A stretch of 64,000 nucleotides of DNA from Noviherbaspirillum sedimenti (GTDB lineage Bacteria; Pseudomonadota; Gammaproteobacteria; Burkholderiales; Burkholderiaceae_D). Location of the stretch: positions 1,984,001 to 2,048,000 of the forward strand of contig NZ_QYUQ01000002.1 in the NCBI RefSeq assembly GCF_003590835.1. The letters are read 5' to 3'. A model generated the notes under the pieces. The model made no database searches. It was not told the origin of the DNA and was given only the letters and a program-made list of their open reading frames with translations. A program made the translations under genes and the position numbers. Within the stretch, counting starts at the first letter, position 1, and each line of letters starts with the position of its first letter. Below are positions 9,073 to 19,364 of this stretch, in pieces.

Positions 9073-9965
9073 TGGCGCACCTGACCGCCACCATCATCGC
9101 CGCGCACGGTCGGCATTACCTCGGACAAATCGACGGCGAGCTGCTGCATTGCGTCACGCGCGGCAAGAAAAGTGATGTCGCCGTCGGCGACCGCGTCGAC
9201 ATCAAGCGAACCTCGCCCAACCAGGGCGTAATCGAAGCCATCGCCGAACGCAAGACCCTGCTGTTTCGCTCCGACCAGTACAAGTCGAAACTACTGGCGG
9301 CGAATGTCACGCAAATGTTGATCGTGGTCGCCACCGAACCGGGTTTTTCCGACGACCTGGTTTCACGCTCCCTGGTCGCGGCGGAAGCTGCCGGCGTCAC
9401 GCCGCACATCATCCTGAACAAGACCGACGTGACGGAACTCCTGCCCAAGGTGCGCCAGCGCGTGGCGTTGTACGCGGGGCTGGGTTATCCGGTGCATGAA
9501 GTTTCCGTGCGCGCCAACCCGGACGCCGCCCGCGCCCTGCTGGAGCCGCTGCTGGCCGGGCAGAGCTCGATTTTCATCGGCCAGTCGGGCATGGGAAAAT
9601 CCTCGCTGATCAACCTGCTGGTGCCCGATGCCGAGATCGCCACCCGCGAGATTTCGGCGGCGCTCGATACCGGCAAGCACACCACCACCTTCACCCGTCT
9701 GTATGCGATCGACCAGGACACCAGCGTGATCGATTCGCCTGGCTTCCAGGAATTCGGCCTGTATCACCTGAGCGAAGGCATGCTGGAGCGCGCCTTCGTC
9801 GAATTCGCGCCGCATCTGGGCAAGTGCAAATTCTATAACTGCCACCACCTGAACGAACCGGCCTGCGCGGTGCTGGAAGCGGTCACTTCCGGCAACATTG
9901 CACCGATCCGCCATGACTTGTACCGGCAACTGGTGCACGAGGCGTCACAGACGATCGGATATTGA
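9072..9965 (+). CDS. rsgA: Small ribosomal subunit biogenesis GTPase RsgA
   Basis: A 297-residue circularly permuted GTPase. An N-terminal OB fold is followed by the G4 motif HIILNKTDV, the P-loop [15 protein letters not shown], the G3 motif DSPGF and a C-terminal zinc finger ([14 protein letters not shown]). RsgA checks late maturation of the 30S subunit and has ribosome-dependent GTPase activity. Note a Met in the P-loop (GQSGMGKS) where Val is more usual. Last gene of a likely unit M48 protease-phhB-rsgA, with start codon overlapping the phhB stop. Confidence 0.96.
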   Translation: MAHLTATIIAAHGRHYLGQIDGELLHCVTRGKKSDVAVGDRVDIKRTSPNQGVIEAIAERKTLLFRSDQYKSKLLAANVTQMLIVVATEPGFSDDLVSRSLVAAEAAGVTPHIILNKTDVTELLPKVRQRVALYAGLGYPVHEVSVRANPDAARALLEPLLAGQSSIFIGQSGMGKSSLINLLVPDAEIATREISAALDTGKHTTTFTRLYAIDQDTSVIDSPGFQEFGLYHLSEGMLERAFVEFAPHLGKCKFYNCHHLNEPACAVLEAVTSGNIAPIRHDLYRQLVHEASQTIGY

Positions 9966-10045
9966 GTGGTGGCAAGCCAAATGCAGGCAATAAAAATGAA
10001 ATATTTCCATATTTACAATTACTTATAAGCCCTACCAGCCCCAGG

Positions 10046-10075
10046 CTGTCATTCCAGCGACAAAACCCATATAAT
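10046..10075 (+). promoter_or_regulatory. Candidate sigma-70 promoter for argF
   Basis: TATAAT at 10070-10075 with CTGTCA at 10046-10051 (18-bp spacer). The -10 is a perfect consensus; the -35 matches 4 of 6. It lies 55 bp upstream of the argF start in the only non-coding stretch between rsgA and argF. Confidence 0.5.
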
Positions 10076-10129
10076 TGAAGCAGTTACATTAACCGGCGGC
10101 AGGCGCCACCCTTGCCGCCGTTTCTATTT

Positions 10130-11044
10130 ATGGCAATCAAACACTTTCTGCAGTTTTCCGATTTCACGCTCGACGAGTTCGAGTACGTGATGGGACGGGC
10201 GCGCCTCATCAAGCGCAAATTCAAGAATTACGAACCGCATCCCACGCTGGCGGACCGCACCCTCGTGATGGTGTTCGAAAAGAACTCGACCCGTACGCGG
10301 CTGTCCTTCGAGGCCGGCATGCACCAGATGGGCGGTGCCGCCATCTATCTGAACACGCGCGACAGCCAGCTTGGCCGCGGCGAGCCCGTCGAGGACGCGG
10401 CGCAAGTCATGTCGCGCATGTGTGATGTGATCATGATCCGCACCTTCGGCCAGGAGATCATCGAACGTTTCGCCGCCAATTCGCGCGTACCGGTGATCAA
10501 TGGCCTGACCAACGAATATCATCCCTGCCAGGTGCTGGCGGATGTCTTCACCTTCATCGAGCATCGCGGCAGCATCGCCGGCAAGACCGTGGCCTGGATC
10601 GGCGACGCCAACAACATGCTCTATACCTGGCTGCAGGCGGCGGAAGTCTTCGATTTCCACGTCAACGTATCGACCCCGGCCGGCTATCCGATCGACCCGG
10701 CGCTGGCGATTGCCGACAAGTCCCGCTACACCGTGTTCGCCGATCCGGCCGACGCCTGCGCCGGCGCCCACCTCGTCAACACCGATGTCTGGACCAGCAT
10801 GGGCTTCGAAGAGGAGAACGCCGCGCGCCTGAAAGCCTTCGATGGCTGGATCGTCGATGCCGCCAAGATGGCGCGTGCCAAATCCGATGCGCTGTTCATG
10901 CATTGCCTGCCGGCCCACCGCGGCGAGGAAGTTGCGGCGGAAGTGATCGACGGTCCGCAGTCAGTGGTATGGGATGAAGCGGAAAACCGTCTGCACGTGC
11001 AAAAGGCATTGCTCGAATACCTGGTCCTGGGCAGGCTCGCCTAG
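10130..11044 (+). CDS. argF: Ornithine carbamoyltransferase, anabolic
   Basis: A 304-residue enzyme joining ornithine and carbamoyl phosphate to citrulline in arginine synthesis. Carbamoyl-phosphate binding motif STRTR (in EKNSTRTRLSF), HPCQ (YHPCQVLADVFT), ornithine loop DVWTSMG and the catalytic MHCLPAHRGEE are all present. ATG at 10130 (MAIKHFLQF) matches the family N-terminus; the ribosome-binding site is weak. It is followed 81 bp later by argG, the next enzyme in the pathway, so two consecutive steps are adjacent. Confidence 0.96.
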   Translation: MAIKHFLQFSDFTLDEFEYVMGRARLIKRKFKNYEPHPTLADRTLVMVFEKNSTRTRLSFEAGMHQMGGAAIYLNTRDSQLGRGEPVEDAAQVMSRMCDVIMIRTFGQEIIERFAANSRVPVINGLTNEYHPCQVLADVFTFIEHRGSIAGKTVAWIGDANNMLYTWLQAAEVFDFHVNVSTPAGYPIDPALAIADKSRYTVFADPADACAGAHLVNTDVWTSMGFEEENAARLKAFDGWIVDAAKMARAKSDALFMHCLPAHRGEEVAAEVIDGPQSVVWDEAENRLHVQKALLEYLVLGRLA

Positions 11045-12463
<1,419 letters not shown>

Positions 12464-12491
12464 CCCCTCTTTCAACGGAAGACACGACATC

Positions 12492-12803
12492 ATGAGCACA
12501 CAATTCGACCACGTTTCGGTGATCAAGAAATCGAATATCTTTTTCGATGGCAAATGCGTTTCGCACAACATCATTTTTCCTGACGGCACCAAGAAAACCA
12601 TCGGCGTGATTTTTCCATCGTCGCTGACGTTTGGCACCGGCGCACCGGAAATTATGGAAATCAATGGCGGCAAATGCCGCGTGCGCCAGAAGGATGGCGA
12701 ATGGCAAACCTACGAAGCCGGCCAGCGTTTTCAAGTACCGGGCAATTCCAGCTTTGATATCGAAACCCTGGAAACCGTCGACTACGTCTGCCACTTCGGC
12801 TGA
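12492..12803 (+). CDS. ppnP: Pyrimidine/purine nucleoside phosphorylase PpnP
   Basis: A 103-residue single-domain cupin of the YaiE/DUF1255 family. Recognisable features are [28 protein letters not shown] and the C-terminal YVCHFG. Family members phosphorolyse a broad range of nucleosides to base plus ribose-1-phosphate. GGAAG lies about 9 nt upstream of the ATG. It may be co-transcribed with argG (28-bp gap). A strong hairpin follows at 12834-12863. Confidence 0.9.
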   Translation: MSTQFDHVSVIKKSNIFFDGKCVSHNIIFPDGTKKTIGVIFPSSLTFGTGAPEIMEINGGKCRVRQKDGEWQTYEAGQRFQVPGNSSFDIETLETVDYVCHFG

Positions 12804-12833
12804 ACCTGACCCGCCGACACAAGGCATTCGTAT

Positions 12834-12863
12834 GCAAAGGGCCGCTTCCATGCGGCCCTTTGC
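12834..12863. terminator. Hairpin between convergent ppnP and murB
   Basis: Perfect 12-bp stem GCAAAGGGCCGC / GCGGCCCTTTGC with a 6-nt loop (TTCCAT). It lies between convergent genes and probably ends both transcripts, but neither side has a T-run, so it is not a textbook intrinsic terminator. Confidence 0.5.
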
Positions 12864-12872
12864 AATTGCGGG

Positions 12873-13901
12873 TCAGACGAACACTGGCTCCGGCTCGATC
12901 CTTACACCGAAGCGGGCCAGCGCATCGTCCTGTATCTTGCGCGCCAGGGTGAGTATGTCCTGGCCGGAAGCCCCGCCCCGATTCACCAGCACCAGAGCCT
13001 GTTTTTCATAGACTCCGGCCGCGCCCAGGCTGCCACCTTTCCAGCCGCACTGATCAATCAGCCAGCCAGCGGCCAGCTTGTAGCTGCCATCGGCCTGCGG
13101 ATAACTGACCAGTTGCGGATAGCGTTCCAGCAAGGCATGGCGCTGCTGCGCCGGTACCACCGGATTCTTGAAGAAGCTGCCGGCATTGCCGATTACGGCC
13201 GGATCGGGCAGCTTGCGGGTACGAATGGCCATCACGGCATCGCTGATCTCCACCGCACTCGGGTCGGACAAGCCGCGTGCTGTCACTTCCTGGCTTAACT
13301 CGGCATAGCGCAGGTTGGGTTGCCATTGTTTCGGCAACGCAAAGCTGACATCCAGGATCACCGAGCGTTCGCGCAAGGCTTGCTTGAAGATGCTGTCGCG
13401 ATAGCCGAAGGCGCAAGTCGTCTTGTCCAGGGTCGACACGGCACCACTTTCAAGATCGAGGACGGTGACACTATGAAAGCAATCCTTCAGCTCGGCACCG
13501 TAGGCACCGATGTTCTGAATCGGCGCAGCTCCGACGCTGCCCGGAATCAAGGACAGGTTTTCCAGCCCGCCCAAACCTCGCGCCAGGGTCCAGCGCACCA
13601 ACTGGTGCCAGTTCTCGCCGGCTGCCGCGCGCACGTAGGTCATCTCGGCATCGTCGCCGACGATATCGATGCCCTTCATGCACATGTGAAATACAACGCC
13701 AGGGAAGTCGCCGGTCAACAGGATATTGCTGCCGCCCCCCAGCACCAGGCGAGGCAAACCAGCCAATTCCGAAGAAACATTCACCTCCAGCAACATCTTT
13801 GCAGAAGTAATTGTTACATATCGTTTCGCAATTGCATTTATACCAAAAGTATTATGGTCGCGCAGGGGATAATCGGATTGAATAATGGGAATAGCCGTCA
13901 T
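12873..13901 (-). CDS. murB: UDP-N-acetylenolpyruvoylglucosamine reductase
   Basis: A 342-residue FAD enzyme reducing UDP-GlcNAc-enolpyruvate to UDP-MurNAc in peptidoglycan synthesis. It shows LRDHNTFGI near the N-terminus, the FAD-binding LVLGGGSNILLTGDF, the ENLSLIPGSVGAAPIQNIGAYGAE loop, YRDSIFK, and the catalytic GNAGSFFKNP, plus C-terminal WLIDQCGWKG. This is the type I (E. coli-like) form. ATG at 13901 (MTAIPIIQSDYPL) is chosen from homology; a longer in-frame start at 13961 would add 20 atypical residues. Ribosome-binding site not obvious. Confidence 0.95.
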   Translation of the reverse strand: MTAIPIIQSDYPLRDHNTFGINAIAKRYVTITSAKMLLEVNVSSELAGLPRLVLGGGSNILLTGDFPGVVFHMCMKGIDIVGDDAEMTYVRAAAGENWHQLVRWTLARGLGGLENLSLIPGSVGAAPIQNIGAYGAELKDCFHSVTVLDLESGAVSTLDKTTCAFGYRDSIFKQALRERSVILDVSFALPKQWQPNLRYAELSQEVTARGLSDPSAVEISDAVMAIRTRKLPDPAVIGNAGSFFKNPVVPAQQRHALLERYPQLVSYPQADGSYKLAAGWLIDQCGWKGGSLGAAGVYEKQALVLVNRGGASGQDILTLARKIQDDALARFGVRIEPEPVFV

Positions 13902-14109
13902 AGGGGACAAATTATAGTCGCAAGCCGGCGCCATGACAGGGACACTTGCGCTGGCAGCCAATGTCGCAAGCTAACTTGATCTTCACCAATTTTCCAGGAT
14001 GACAAGCCTCTAGCCACCTGTTGCGGGGTTGGTTAGAATGGCAGCTTATTGAATATGCAATTACTGGCGGCATGTGAAAACTGCCGCCGCTGAATAAGGA
14101 TTTAAAGTC

Positions 14110-14595
14110 ATGCCCTCTTTTGATGTCGTTTCCGAAGCCAACCTGGTTGAAGTCAAGAACGCCGTAGACCAGGCAAACAAGGAAATCGCGACCCGTTTCG
14201 ATTTCAAGGGCAGCGATGCGCGTATCGAGCAAAAAGAACGCGACCTGACCGCGTATGCCGATTCGGAATTCCAGTTGAATCAGGTGCGCGACGTCCTGAC
14301 CGCCAAGCTGGTCAAGCGCAACGTGGATGTGCGCTTCATGGACAATGGCAAGATCGAGAAAATCGGCGGTGACAAGGTCAAGCAGGTCATCAAGATCAAG
14401 AATGGCATCGAATCCGACGCTGCCAAGAAGATCGTGCGCCTCATCAAGGATAGCAAGATGAAGGTGCAGGCCAGCATCCAGGGCGAAGCCGTGCGCATCA
14501 CCGGCGCCAAACGCGACGACTTGCAGGCGGCAATTGCGCAGCTGAAGAAGGACGTCACCGATCTACCGCTGGAATTCAACAATTTCCGCGATTAG
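14110..14595 (+). CDS. yajQ: YajQ family nucleotide-binding protein
   Basis: A 161-residue UPF0234 protein: [34 protein letters not shown] and the C-terminal [11 protein letters not shown] are diagnostic. Members form two RNA-recognition-like folds, and some bind cyclic-di-GMP or nucleic acid. TAAGGA sits about 9 nt before the ATG. It stands at the head of a small plus-strand group with the 14621 gene and a protease; whether they are co-transcribed is unknown. Confidence 0.95.
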   Translation: MPSFDVVSEANLVEVKNAVDQANKEIATRFDFKGSDARIEQKERDLTAYADSEFQLNQVRDVLTAKLVKRNVDVRFMDNGKIEKIGGDKVKQVIKIKNGIESDAAKKIVRLIKDSKMKVQASIQGEAVRITGAKRDDLQAAIAQLKKDVTDLPLEFNNFRD

Positions 14596-14620
14596 CATGC
14601 TCGATTTCTGGGAGAGTATC

Positions 14621-14950
14621 ATGCCGCGCTACCGCTTCCCCGCCTCCAGCCCGCCTGCCACCGCAGACGCTGTGCCCCAGGGCGGCGACCAGCCAGCGTC
14701 CTGCATGAGCGCCCTGGAAGTGCAATTCCCGCACATCCTGTCGGCCATCCAGGCGCTGTGGGGATTCAAGGAATTGAATACCTACTTCACCAAGCTGACC
14801 ATCGACGAGCGCGGCGGCCGTGCCGGCTTCCCCCCTGAAGTCTGGGATGAAATCCATACTCTGTTGCGCCTGCATCAGGAAATTCTGCCGGAACCCCTTT
14901 TCTCGACTAATAGCTCCCGCCATGCGCTCGATTTCATGCGTAGCAACTAG
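14621..14950 (+). CDS. Hypothetical protein between yajQ and an aspartic protease
   Basis: A 109-residue protein that I do not recognise. The first ~35 residues are Pro/Ala-rich and probably disordered; the rest (SALEVQFPHILSAIQALWGFKELNTYFTKL...RGGRAGFPPEVWDEIHTLLRLHQE) looks like a small helical domain. ATG at 14621 is preferred over 14597 because GGGAGAG lies ~5 nt upstream. The 3' end overlaps the start of the protease gene by 29 bp in a different frame, which suggests co-expression. No signal peptide. Confidence 0.65.
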   Translation: MPRYRFPASSPPATADAVPQGGDQPASCMSALEVQFPHILSAIQALWGFKELNTYFTKLTIDERGGRAGFPPEVWDEIHTLLRLHQEILPEPLFSTNSSRHALDFMRSN

Positions 14951-15566
14951 CCTGCTGGCGGCCGCATTGTATGCGGGCGGCGTCGCTGCCGCCGACATCG
15001 ACCTGATCGGCGTATTTCCCGGCAAGGCCGTCCTGGTGGTCAACGGCGGCAACCCCAAGACCTATTCGGTAGGCAATACCGTGGCCGGCACTATCAAACT
15101 GACGAGCGTTGGCAGCGCCACGGCCACGCTGGAAGAAAACGGCAAGCGGCAAACCCTGCAACTGGGCGAGCATTTCAATCGCACTGCGCCTTCCGGCCCG
15201 GCCAGCATCACCCTGCACGCCGACAGCAAGGGCCACTACATGGCGCAAGGCCAAATCAATGGCGGTACCGTGCGCATGCTGGTCGATACCGGCGCCAGCA
15301 TGATCGCCCTGCCCTCCGGCGACGCCACGCGCCTGGGGATCGATTACAAGAAAGGCCAGCTTGGCTATTCCAGCACCGCCAACGGCGTCAAGCCGGTGTA
15401 CCGGGTCACGCTGGATACCGTCAGGATCGGCGATATCCAGTTGAACCAGGTCGAGGCCACCGTGCATGAAGGCGGCTTGCCGGTCATTTTGCTCGGCATG
15501 TCCTTCCTGAACCGCACCGACATACGCCGCGAAGGCGATCTGCTTACCCTCTCCAGGCGCTATTGA
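14922..15566 (+). CDS. Retropepsin-like aspartic protease, exported
   Basis: A 214-residue protein of the clan AA single-domain aspartic protease family (TIGR02281 type). The N-terminal segment MRSISCVATSLLAAALYAGGVAA is a signal peptide, so it acts in the periplasm or at the envelope. The catalytic motif is MLVDTGASMIALP (Asp-Thr-Gly), and the flap/second half contains VILLGMSFLNR. Such proteases work as homodimers; physiological substrates are unknown. The start overlaps the upstream small gene by 29 bp. Confidence 0.87.
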   Translation: MRSISCVATSLLAAALYAGGVAAADIDLIGVFPGKAVLVVNGGNPKTYSVGNTVAGTIKLTSVGSATATLEENGKRQTLQLGEHFNRTAPSGPASITLHADSKGHYMAQGQINGGTVRMLVDTGASMIALPSGDATRLGIDYKKGQLGYSSTANGVKPVYRVTLDTVRIGDIQLNQVEATVHEGGLPVILLGMSFLNRTDIRREGDLLTLSRRY

Positions 15567-15573
15567 TAACAAA

Positions 15574-15598
15574 ATGGGCGCGGAAAACCCGCGCCCAT
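15574..15598. terminator. Hairpin ending aroG (and possibly the protease gene)
   Basis: A 10-bp stem ATGGGCGCGG / CCGCGCCCAT with loop AAAAC between convergent genes. On the minus strand it is followed by TTTTG, so it is more likely the DAHP synthase terminator; on the plus strand there is no T-run. Confidence 0.55.
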
Positions 15599-15636
15599 CG
15601 CATGCATCATGAATAGCCTGGTGAAATTGGTGAAAC

Positions 15637-16704
15637 TCAGGCTTCTTCCGTATCCCGCAAGCGGCGCTGCTTGACCGCATCGGCCAGGCCTTGCAGCACG
15701 CCCAGGCTTTGTTCCCAGTCGATGCAGCCATCGGTGATCGACTGGCCATATACCAGCTCCTTGCCTTCCACCAGATCCTGGCGGCCCGCCACCAGGTTCG
15801 ATTCCACCATCACGCCGACGATGCGGGTATCGCCGCTGGCGACCTGGCCGGCGATGTCGGCGCACACCGGCACCTGGTTCTCGGGTTTTTTCGAGCTGTT
15901 GGCGTGGGAAGCATCGATCATCAGGCGTGCTGCCAGGCCATTCTTGGCGATGCCCTGGCAGGCCTCTTCCACGCTGGCGGCATCAAAGTTGGGTGCCTTG
16001 CCGCCACGCAGGATGATATGGCAATCCTCGTTGCCGGCGGTCGAGACGATCGCCGAATGGCCGCCCTTCGTCACCGACAGGAAGTGGTGCGGCTGCGATG
16101 CCGCTTTGATCGCATCGACCGCGATCTTGATGTTGCCATCGGTGCCATTCTTGAAGCCCACTGGACAGGACAGGCCGGATGCCAGTTCGCGATGCACCTG
16201 CGATTCGGTGGTGCGGGCGCCGATCGCGCCCCAGCTCACCAGGTCGGCGAAATACTGCGGACTGATCACGTCGAGGAATTCGGTGCCGGCCGGCAAGCCC
16301 ATCTCGTTGATCTTGACCAGCAACTCGCGCGCCATGCGCAAGCCGTCATTGATACGGAAACTGTTATCCATGTAAGGGTCGTTGATCAGGCCTTTCCAGC
16401 CGACCGTCGTGCGCGGCTTTTCGAAATACACGCGCATGACGACTTCCAGTTCGCCGGCGAAGCGTTCACGTGCCTTCACCAGCAGGTTGGCGTATTCCAG
16501 CGCGGCCTTGGGATCGTGGATCGAGCACGGGCCGATCACCACCATCAGGCGGTCATCCTGGCCATGCAGGATGCGATGCAATGCCGTACGCGCATTGGCG
16601 ACGACTTCGCCGACCTTGCCCGAGCATGGAAACTCGCGGATAAGATGCGAAGGGGGGGTCAATTCTTTCAATTCTCGGATCCTCAGATCGTCAGTGCGCG
16701 GCAT
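15637..16704 (-). CDS. aroG: 3-deoxy-7-phosphoheptulonate (DAHP) synthase, class I
   Basis: A 355-residue enzyme catalysing the first step of the shikimate pathway (PEP plus erythrose-4-phosphate). It has VVIGPCSIHDPKAALEYA, MRVYFEKPRTTVGWKG, GARTTESQVHREL, FKNGTDGN and MIDASHANSSKK, all characteristic of the AroF/G/H family. ATG at 16704 has GGAGA about 7 nt upstream. Immediately upstream on the same strand lie an intrinsic terminator (16727-16755) and a Phe/Tyr-rich leader peptide (16789-16860), so expression is probably controlled by attenuation sensing Phe and Tyr charging. Which isozyme type (Phe-, Tyr- or Trp-sensitive) cannot be read directly; the leader favours Phe/Tyr. Convergent with the aspartic protease gene. 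Confidence 0.95.
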   Translation of the reverse strand: MPRTDDLRIRELKELTPPSHLIREFPCSGKVGEVVANARTALHRILHGQDDRLMVVIGPCSIHDPKAALEYANLLVKARERFAGELEVVMRVYFEKPRTTVGWKGLINDPYMDNSFRINDGLRMARELLVKINEMGLPAGTEFLDVISPQYFADLVSWGAIGARTTESQVHRELASGLSCPVGFKNGTDGNIKIAVDAIKAASQPHHFLSVTKGGHSAIVSTAGNEDCHIILRGGKAPNFDAASVEEACQGIAKNGLAARLMIDASHANSSKKPENQVPVCADIAGQVASGDTRIVGVMVESNLVAGRQDLVEGKELVYGQSITDGCIDWEQSLGVLQGLADAVKQRRLRDTEEA

Positions 16705-16726
16705 CTTTTTCTCCAGTAGGGTTAAC

Positions 16727-16755
16727 AAAAAAACCGCCATCACTGGCGGTTTTTT
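16727..16755 (-). promoter_or_regulatory. Attenuator terminator upstream of aroG
   Basis: On the minus strand: AAAAAACCGCCA, loop GTGA, TGGCGGTTTTTT, then a further T and GTT, i.e. a 12-bp stem with a T7 tract. It sits 23 bp before the aroG start and about 34 bp after the leader-peptide stop. Its left arm (ACCGCC, 16750-16745) can instead pair with GGCGGT (16807-16802) or GCGGT (16795-16791) in the leader coding region, forming an antiterminator. Confidence 0.85.
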
Positions 16756-16788
16756 CAGAAATTCGGTTTAAGCTTTTTACTCGCGCGC

Positions 16789-16860
16789 TTACCGCTTTTC
16801 CACCGCCGTTGGGCTGGAATAGCTAAAGTAAAAATAAAAGTAAAAGCGTGCGGGTTTCAT
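16789..16860 (-). CDS. Phe/Tyr leader peptide of the aroG attenuator
   Basis: A 23-codon minus-strand reading frame: ATG at 16860, TAA at 16791-16789. After MKPAR it reads FYFYFYFSY (four Phe, four Tyr in nine codons), then SSPTAVEKR. This is the layout of classical leader peptides such as E. coli pheL. The CGCTTTT at codons 5-7 (16848-16842) is perfectly complementary to AAAAGCG at the last codons (16799-16793), giving the pause hairpin. Ribosome stalling at Phe/Tyr codons would free the downstream segment to pair with the terminator's left arm. No strong ribosome-binding site is visible before the ATG, which is the weak point. Confidence 0.82.
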   Translation of the reverse strand: MKPARFYFYFYFSYSSPTAVEKR

Positions 16861-16872
16861 GAATATCACAAA

Positions 16873-16897
16873 AATATTTCTCTGATAGGGAAATATT
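16873..16897. repeat. Inverted repeat upstream of the aroG leader
   Basis: Perfect 8-bp arms AATATTTC / GAAATATT around a 9-nt spacer, 13 bp upstream of the leader-peptide ATG. Its position would suit an operator or a 5' mRNA structure; no regulator is known from the sequence. Confidence 0.4.
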
Positions 16898-16940
16898 GCA
16901 GCAAATCGGGCCATTTGGCAAGCACATGTCCCATTTTAAC

Positions 16941-16969
16941 AAAAAATCCCCTGCTTGACGCCCGCGGGG
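16941..16969 (-). terminator. Intrinsic terminator of tldD
   Basis: On the minus strand CCCCGC ... GC(A)GGGG with one bulged base, followed by ATTTTTT. It lies just after the tldD stop and separates that operon from the aroG leader. Confidence 0.6.
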
Positions 16970-16974
16970 CTGCC

Positions 16975-18435
16975 TTACGCCGTACCGCCGACCGTCATGC
17001 CATCGATACGCATGGTCGGCTGGCCCACGCCCACCGGCACGCTCTGGCCTTCCTTGCCGCACACGCCGATGCCCGGATCCAGGCACATGTCGTTGCCGAT
17101 CATCGAAACACGATGCAGCACGTCCGGGCCATTGCCGATCAGGGTCGCGCCCTTGACCGGATAGGTGACCTTGCCGTCCTCGATCATGTAGGCTTCGCTG
17201 GCGGAAAACACGAACTTGCCATTGGTGATGTCGACCTGGCCGCCGCCGAAGTTGACCGCGTACAGGCCGTTCTTCACCGAGGCGATGATTTCGGCCGGGT
17301 CCTTGTCGCCAGCCAGCATGTAGGTATTGGTCATGCGCGGCATCGGCAGGTGCGCAAAAGATTCGCGGCGCGCATTGCCGGTGACCGGCATCTTCATCAG
17401 ACGCGCATTCAAGGTATCCTGGATATAGCCCTTGAGGATGCCATCCTCGATCAATGTGGTGCACTGGGTCGGGTTGCCTTCGTCATCCATGTTGAGCGAG
17501 CCGCGGCGGTCGGCCAGCGTGCCATCATCCACCACGGTCACACCCTTGGCGGCGACACGTTCGCCGATGCGACCGGCGAAGGTACTCGATCCCTTGCGGT
17601 TGAAGTCGCCTTCCAGGCCATGACCGACCGCCTCGTGCAGCAGCACACCCGGCCAGCCCGGCCCCAGCACCACGGTCATCGGCCCGGCCGGCGCCGGCCG
17701 GGCATCGAGATTGACCAGCGCCGAATCGACTGCCTCGGCCGCGTATTTCTCCAGCAACTCATCAGTGAAGTAATCGTAGCGGTAACGCCCGCCGCCGCCG
17801 GATGAACCCATCTCGCGGCGGCCATCCTGTTCGGCGATGACCGTCACCGACAGGCGCACCAGCGGACGAATGTCGGCGCCGATGACGCCGTCGCTGCGCA
17901 CCACCAGCACCACGTCGTATTCGCCGGCCAGCCCTGCCATGACCTGCACCACGCGCGGGTCGCGCGCGCGGGCGATGCGCTCGACCTTTTCCAGCAGCTT
18001 CACTTTCTGCGTGGCGTCCAGCGACACCAGCGGATCGTTCGGCAAGTACAGCTGGCGGCTGCCGCCGAGCTGGATGGATTGCGCCACCTTGATCCTGCCT
18101 GTCCCCTGGCGCGCGATGGTGCGCGTGGCGGCAGCAGCCTCATTCAAGGCACGTTCGGAAATTTCGTCGGAATAGGAAAACGCCGTCTTGTCGCCCGATA
18201 CCGCCCGCACGCCGACACCCTGGTCGATCGAAAAACTGCCGGTCTTGACGATGCCTTCTTCCAGGCTCCAGCCTTCATTCTTGGTGAACTGGAAGTACAG
18301 GTCGGCATAATCGACCTTGTGGGTAAACATCGTGCCCAGCGTCGTGAGCAGCTTCGATTCATCCAGCCCGAAAGGCGTGAGCAGGATGTCGCGGGCGGTG
18401 GCAAGCGCGGTCAGGTTCGGTTCAAATGGGTTCAT
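16975..18435 (-). CDS. tldD: Metalloprotease TldD
   Basis: A 486-residue TldD. The TldD/TldE pair is a zinc protease that trims peptides such as microcin B17 and degrades unfolded peptide. The metal motif is [18 protein letters not shown], followed by [32 protein letters not shown] and a C-terminal [21 protein letters not shown] at 18435 ([19 protein letters not shown]) fits the family start. The partner tldE (pmbA) is not in the window. It lies 100 bp downstream of the nitrilase gene in the order yhdP-nitrilase-tldD, a common arrangement in proteobacteria. Confidence 0.95.
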   Translation of the reverse strand: MNPFEPNLTALATARDILLTPFGLDESKLLTTLGTMFTHKVDYADLYFQFTKNEGWSLEEGIVKTGSFSIDQGVGVRAVSGDKTAFSYSDEISERALNEAAAATRTIARQGTGRIKVAQSIQLGGSRQLYLPNDPLVSLDATQKVKLLEKVERIARARDPRVVQVMAGLAGEYDVVLVVRSDGVIGADIRPLVRLSVTVIAEQDGRREMGSSGGGGRYRYDYFTDELLEKYAAEAVDSALVNLDARPAPAGPMTVVLGPGWPGVLLHEAVGHGLEGDFNRKGSSTFAGRIGERVAAKGVTVVDDGTLADRRGSLNMDDEGNPTQCTTLIEDGILKGYIQDTLNARLMKMPVTGNARRESFAHLPMPRMTNTYMLAGDKDPAEIIASVKNGLYAVNFGGGQVDITNGKFVFSASEAYMIEDGKVTYPVKGATLIGNGPDVLHRVSMIGNDMCLDPGIGVCGKEGQSVPVGVGQPTMRIDGMTVGGTA

Positions 18436-18535
18436 GTGCTGGCTGGAGAGATAAAGGTTACCGGAGCGGATGAAACCAGTCCGGCAAAAGGGCATTGTAG
18501 AACATCTGGCAAGCCGGCGCTGTGCCGGCGGCCAC

Positions 18536-19360
18536 TCACAACTTGCGGTGCCGCAATGCCGGCAGGTTTTCGCGCACGCGCGCCAGTTCCGCCGCATCGA
18601 ACGCCCCTGTCACCACGCCTTCGCCCTCCGGCAAGACGGCCTTGACCTCCCCCCACGGGTCGATCAGCATGCTGTGGCCCCAGGTGCGCCGGCCGTTCAC
18701 ATGCTTGCCGCCCTGAGCGGCCGCCAGCACATAGCACTGGTTTTCGATGGCCCGCGCGCGCAACAGGATTTCCCAGTGCGCCCGCCCGGTCGTGTAAGTA
18801 AACGCCGCCGGCACCACGATCAACGATACCGGTCCCATGGCGCGGTACAGCTCCGGAAAGCGCAGGTCATAGCAGACCGACAGGCCAATGTCGCCGAAAG
18901 GCGCGCAAAACACCGTAACATCCTTGCCGTGCACGATGGTTTGCGACTCGTCGTAGGATTCCTCGCCTTTGGTGAAACTGAACAAATGGATCTTGTCGTA
19001 GCGCGACACCATGGCGCCATCCGGGCCATACACCAGCGTGGCATTCATTACCTTGCCGGCTTCCGGCGCCACCAGCGGCAAGGTGCCACCGATCAGCCAG
19101 AGCTTGTGCTCGCGGGCGAGATCCGACATGAAGCGCTGGATCGGTCCGCCATCGAGGGCTTCGGCCAGGCCGAGCTTGTCCGTGTCCTGCATGCCCATGA
19201 CCGGCCAGTATTCCGGCAGCAAGACCAGCTGCGCGCCCTGCCCGGCCGCTTCGGCGACCAGGCGGCGCGCAGCCGCGAAATTTTCTTCCACATCAGGCGT
19301 GGAAACCATTTGCACTGCGGCGACTTTGATTGGCATATTTTTTTGCATGGGATTGGTCAT
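18536..19360 (-). CDS. Carbon-nitrogen hydrolase (Nit1-type amidase)
   Basis: A 274-residue nitrilase-superfamily enzyme with the catalytic triad Glu ([10 protein letters not shown]), Lys (YDKIHLFSF) and Cys ([15 protein letters not shown]). This sub-group includes deaminated-glutathione amidase and omega-amidase, which repair damaged metabolites; deaminated glutathione is the most likely substrate from sequence pattern, but this is not proven. Start at 19360, four bases after the yhdP stop, so it is surely in the same transcript. An alternative internal start ([10 protein letters not shown]) lies 8 codons in. Cytoplasmic. Confidence 0.88.
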   Translation of the reverse strand: MTNPMQKNMPIKVAAVQMVSTPDVEENFAAARRLVAEAAGQGAQLVLLPEYWPVMGMQDTDKLGLAEALDGGPIQRFMSDLAREHKLWLIGGTLPLVAPEAGKVMNATLVYGPDGAMVSRYDKIHLFSFTKGEESYDESQTIVHGKDVTVFCAPFGDIGLSVCYDLRFPELYRAMGPVSLIVVPAAFTYTTGRAHWEILLRARAIENQCYVLAAAQGGKHVNGRRTWGHSMLIDPWGEVKAVLPEGEGVVTGAFDAAELARVRENLPALRHRKL

Positions 19361-19364
19361 GGCA

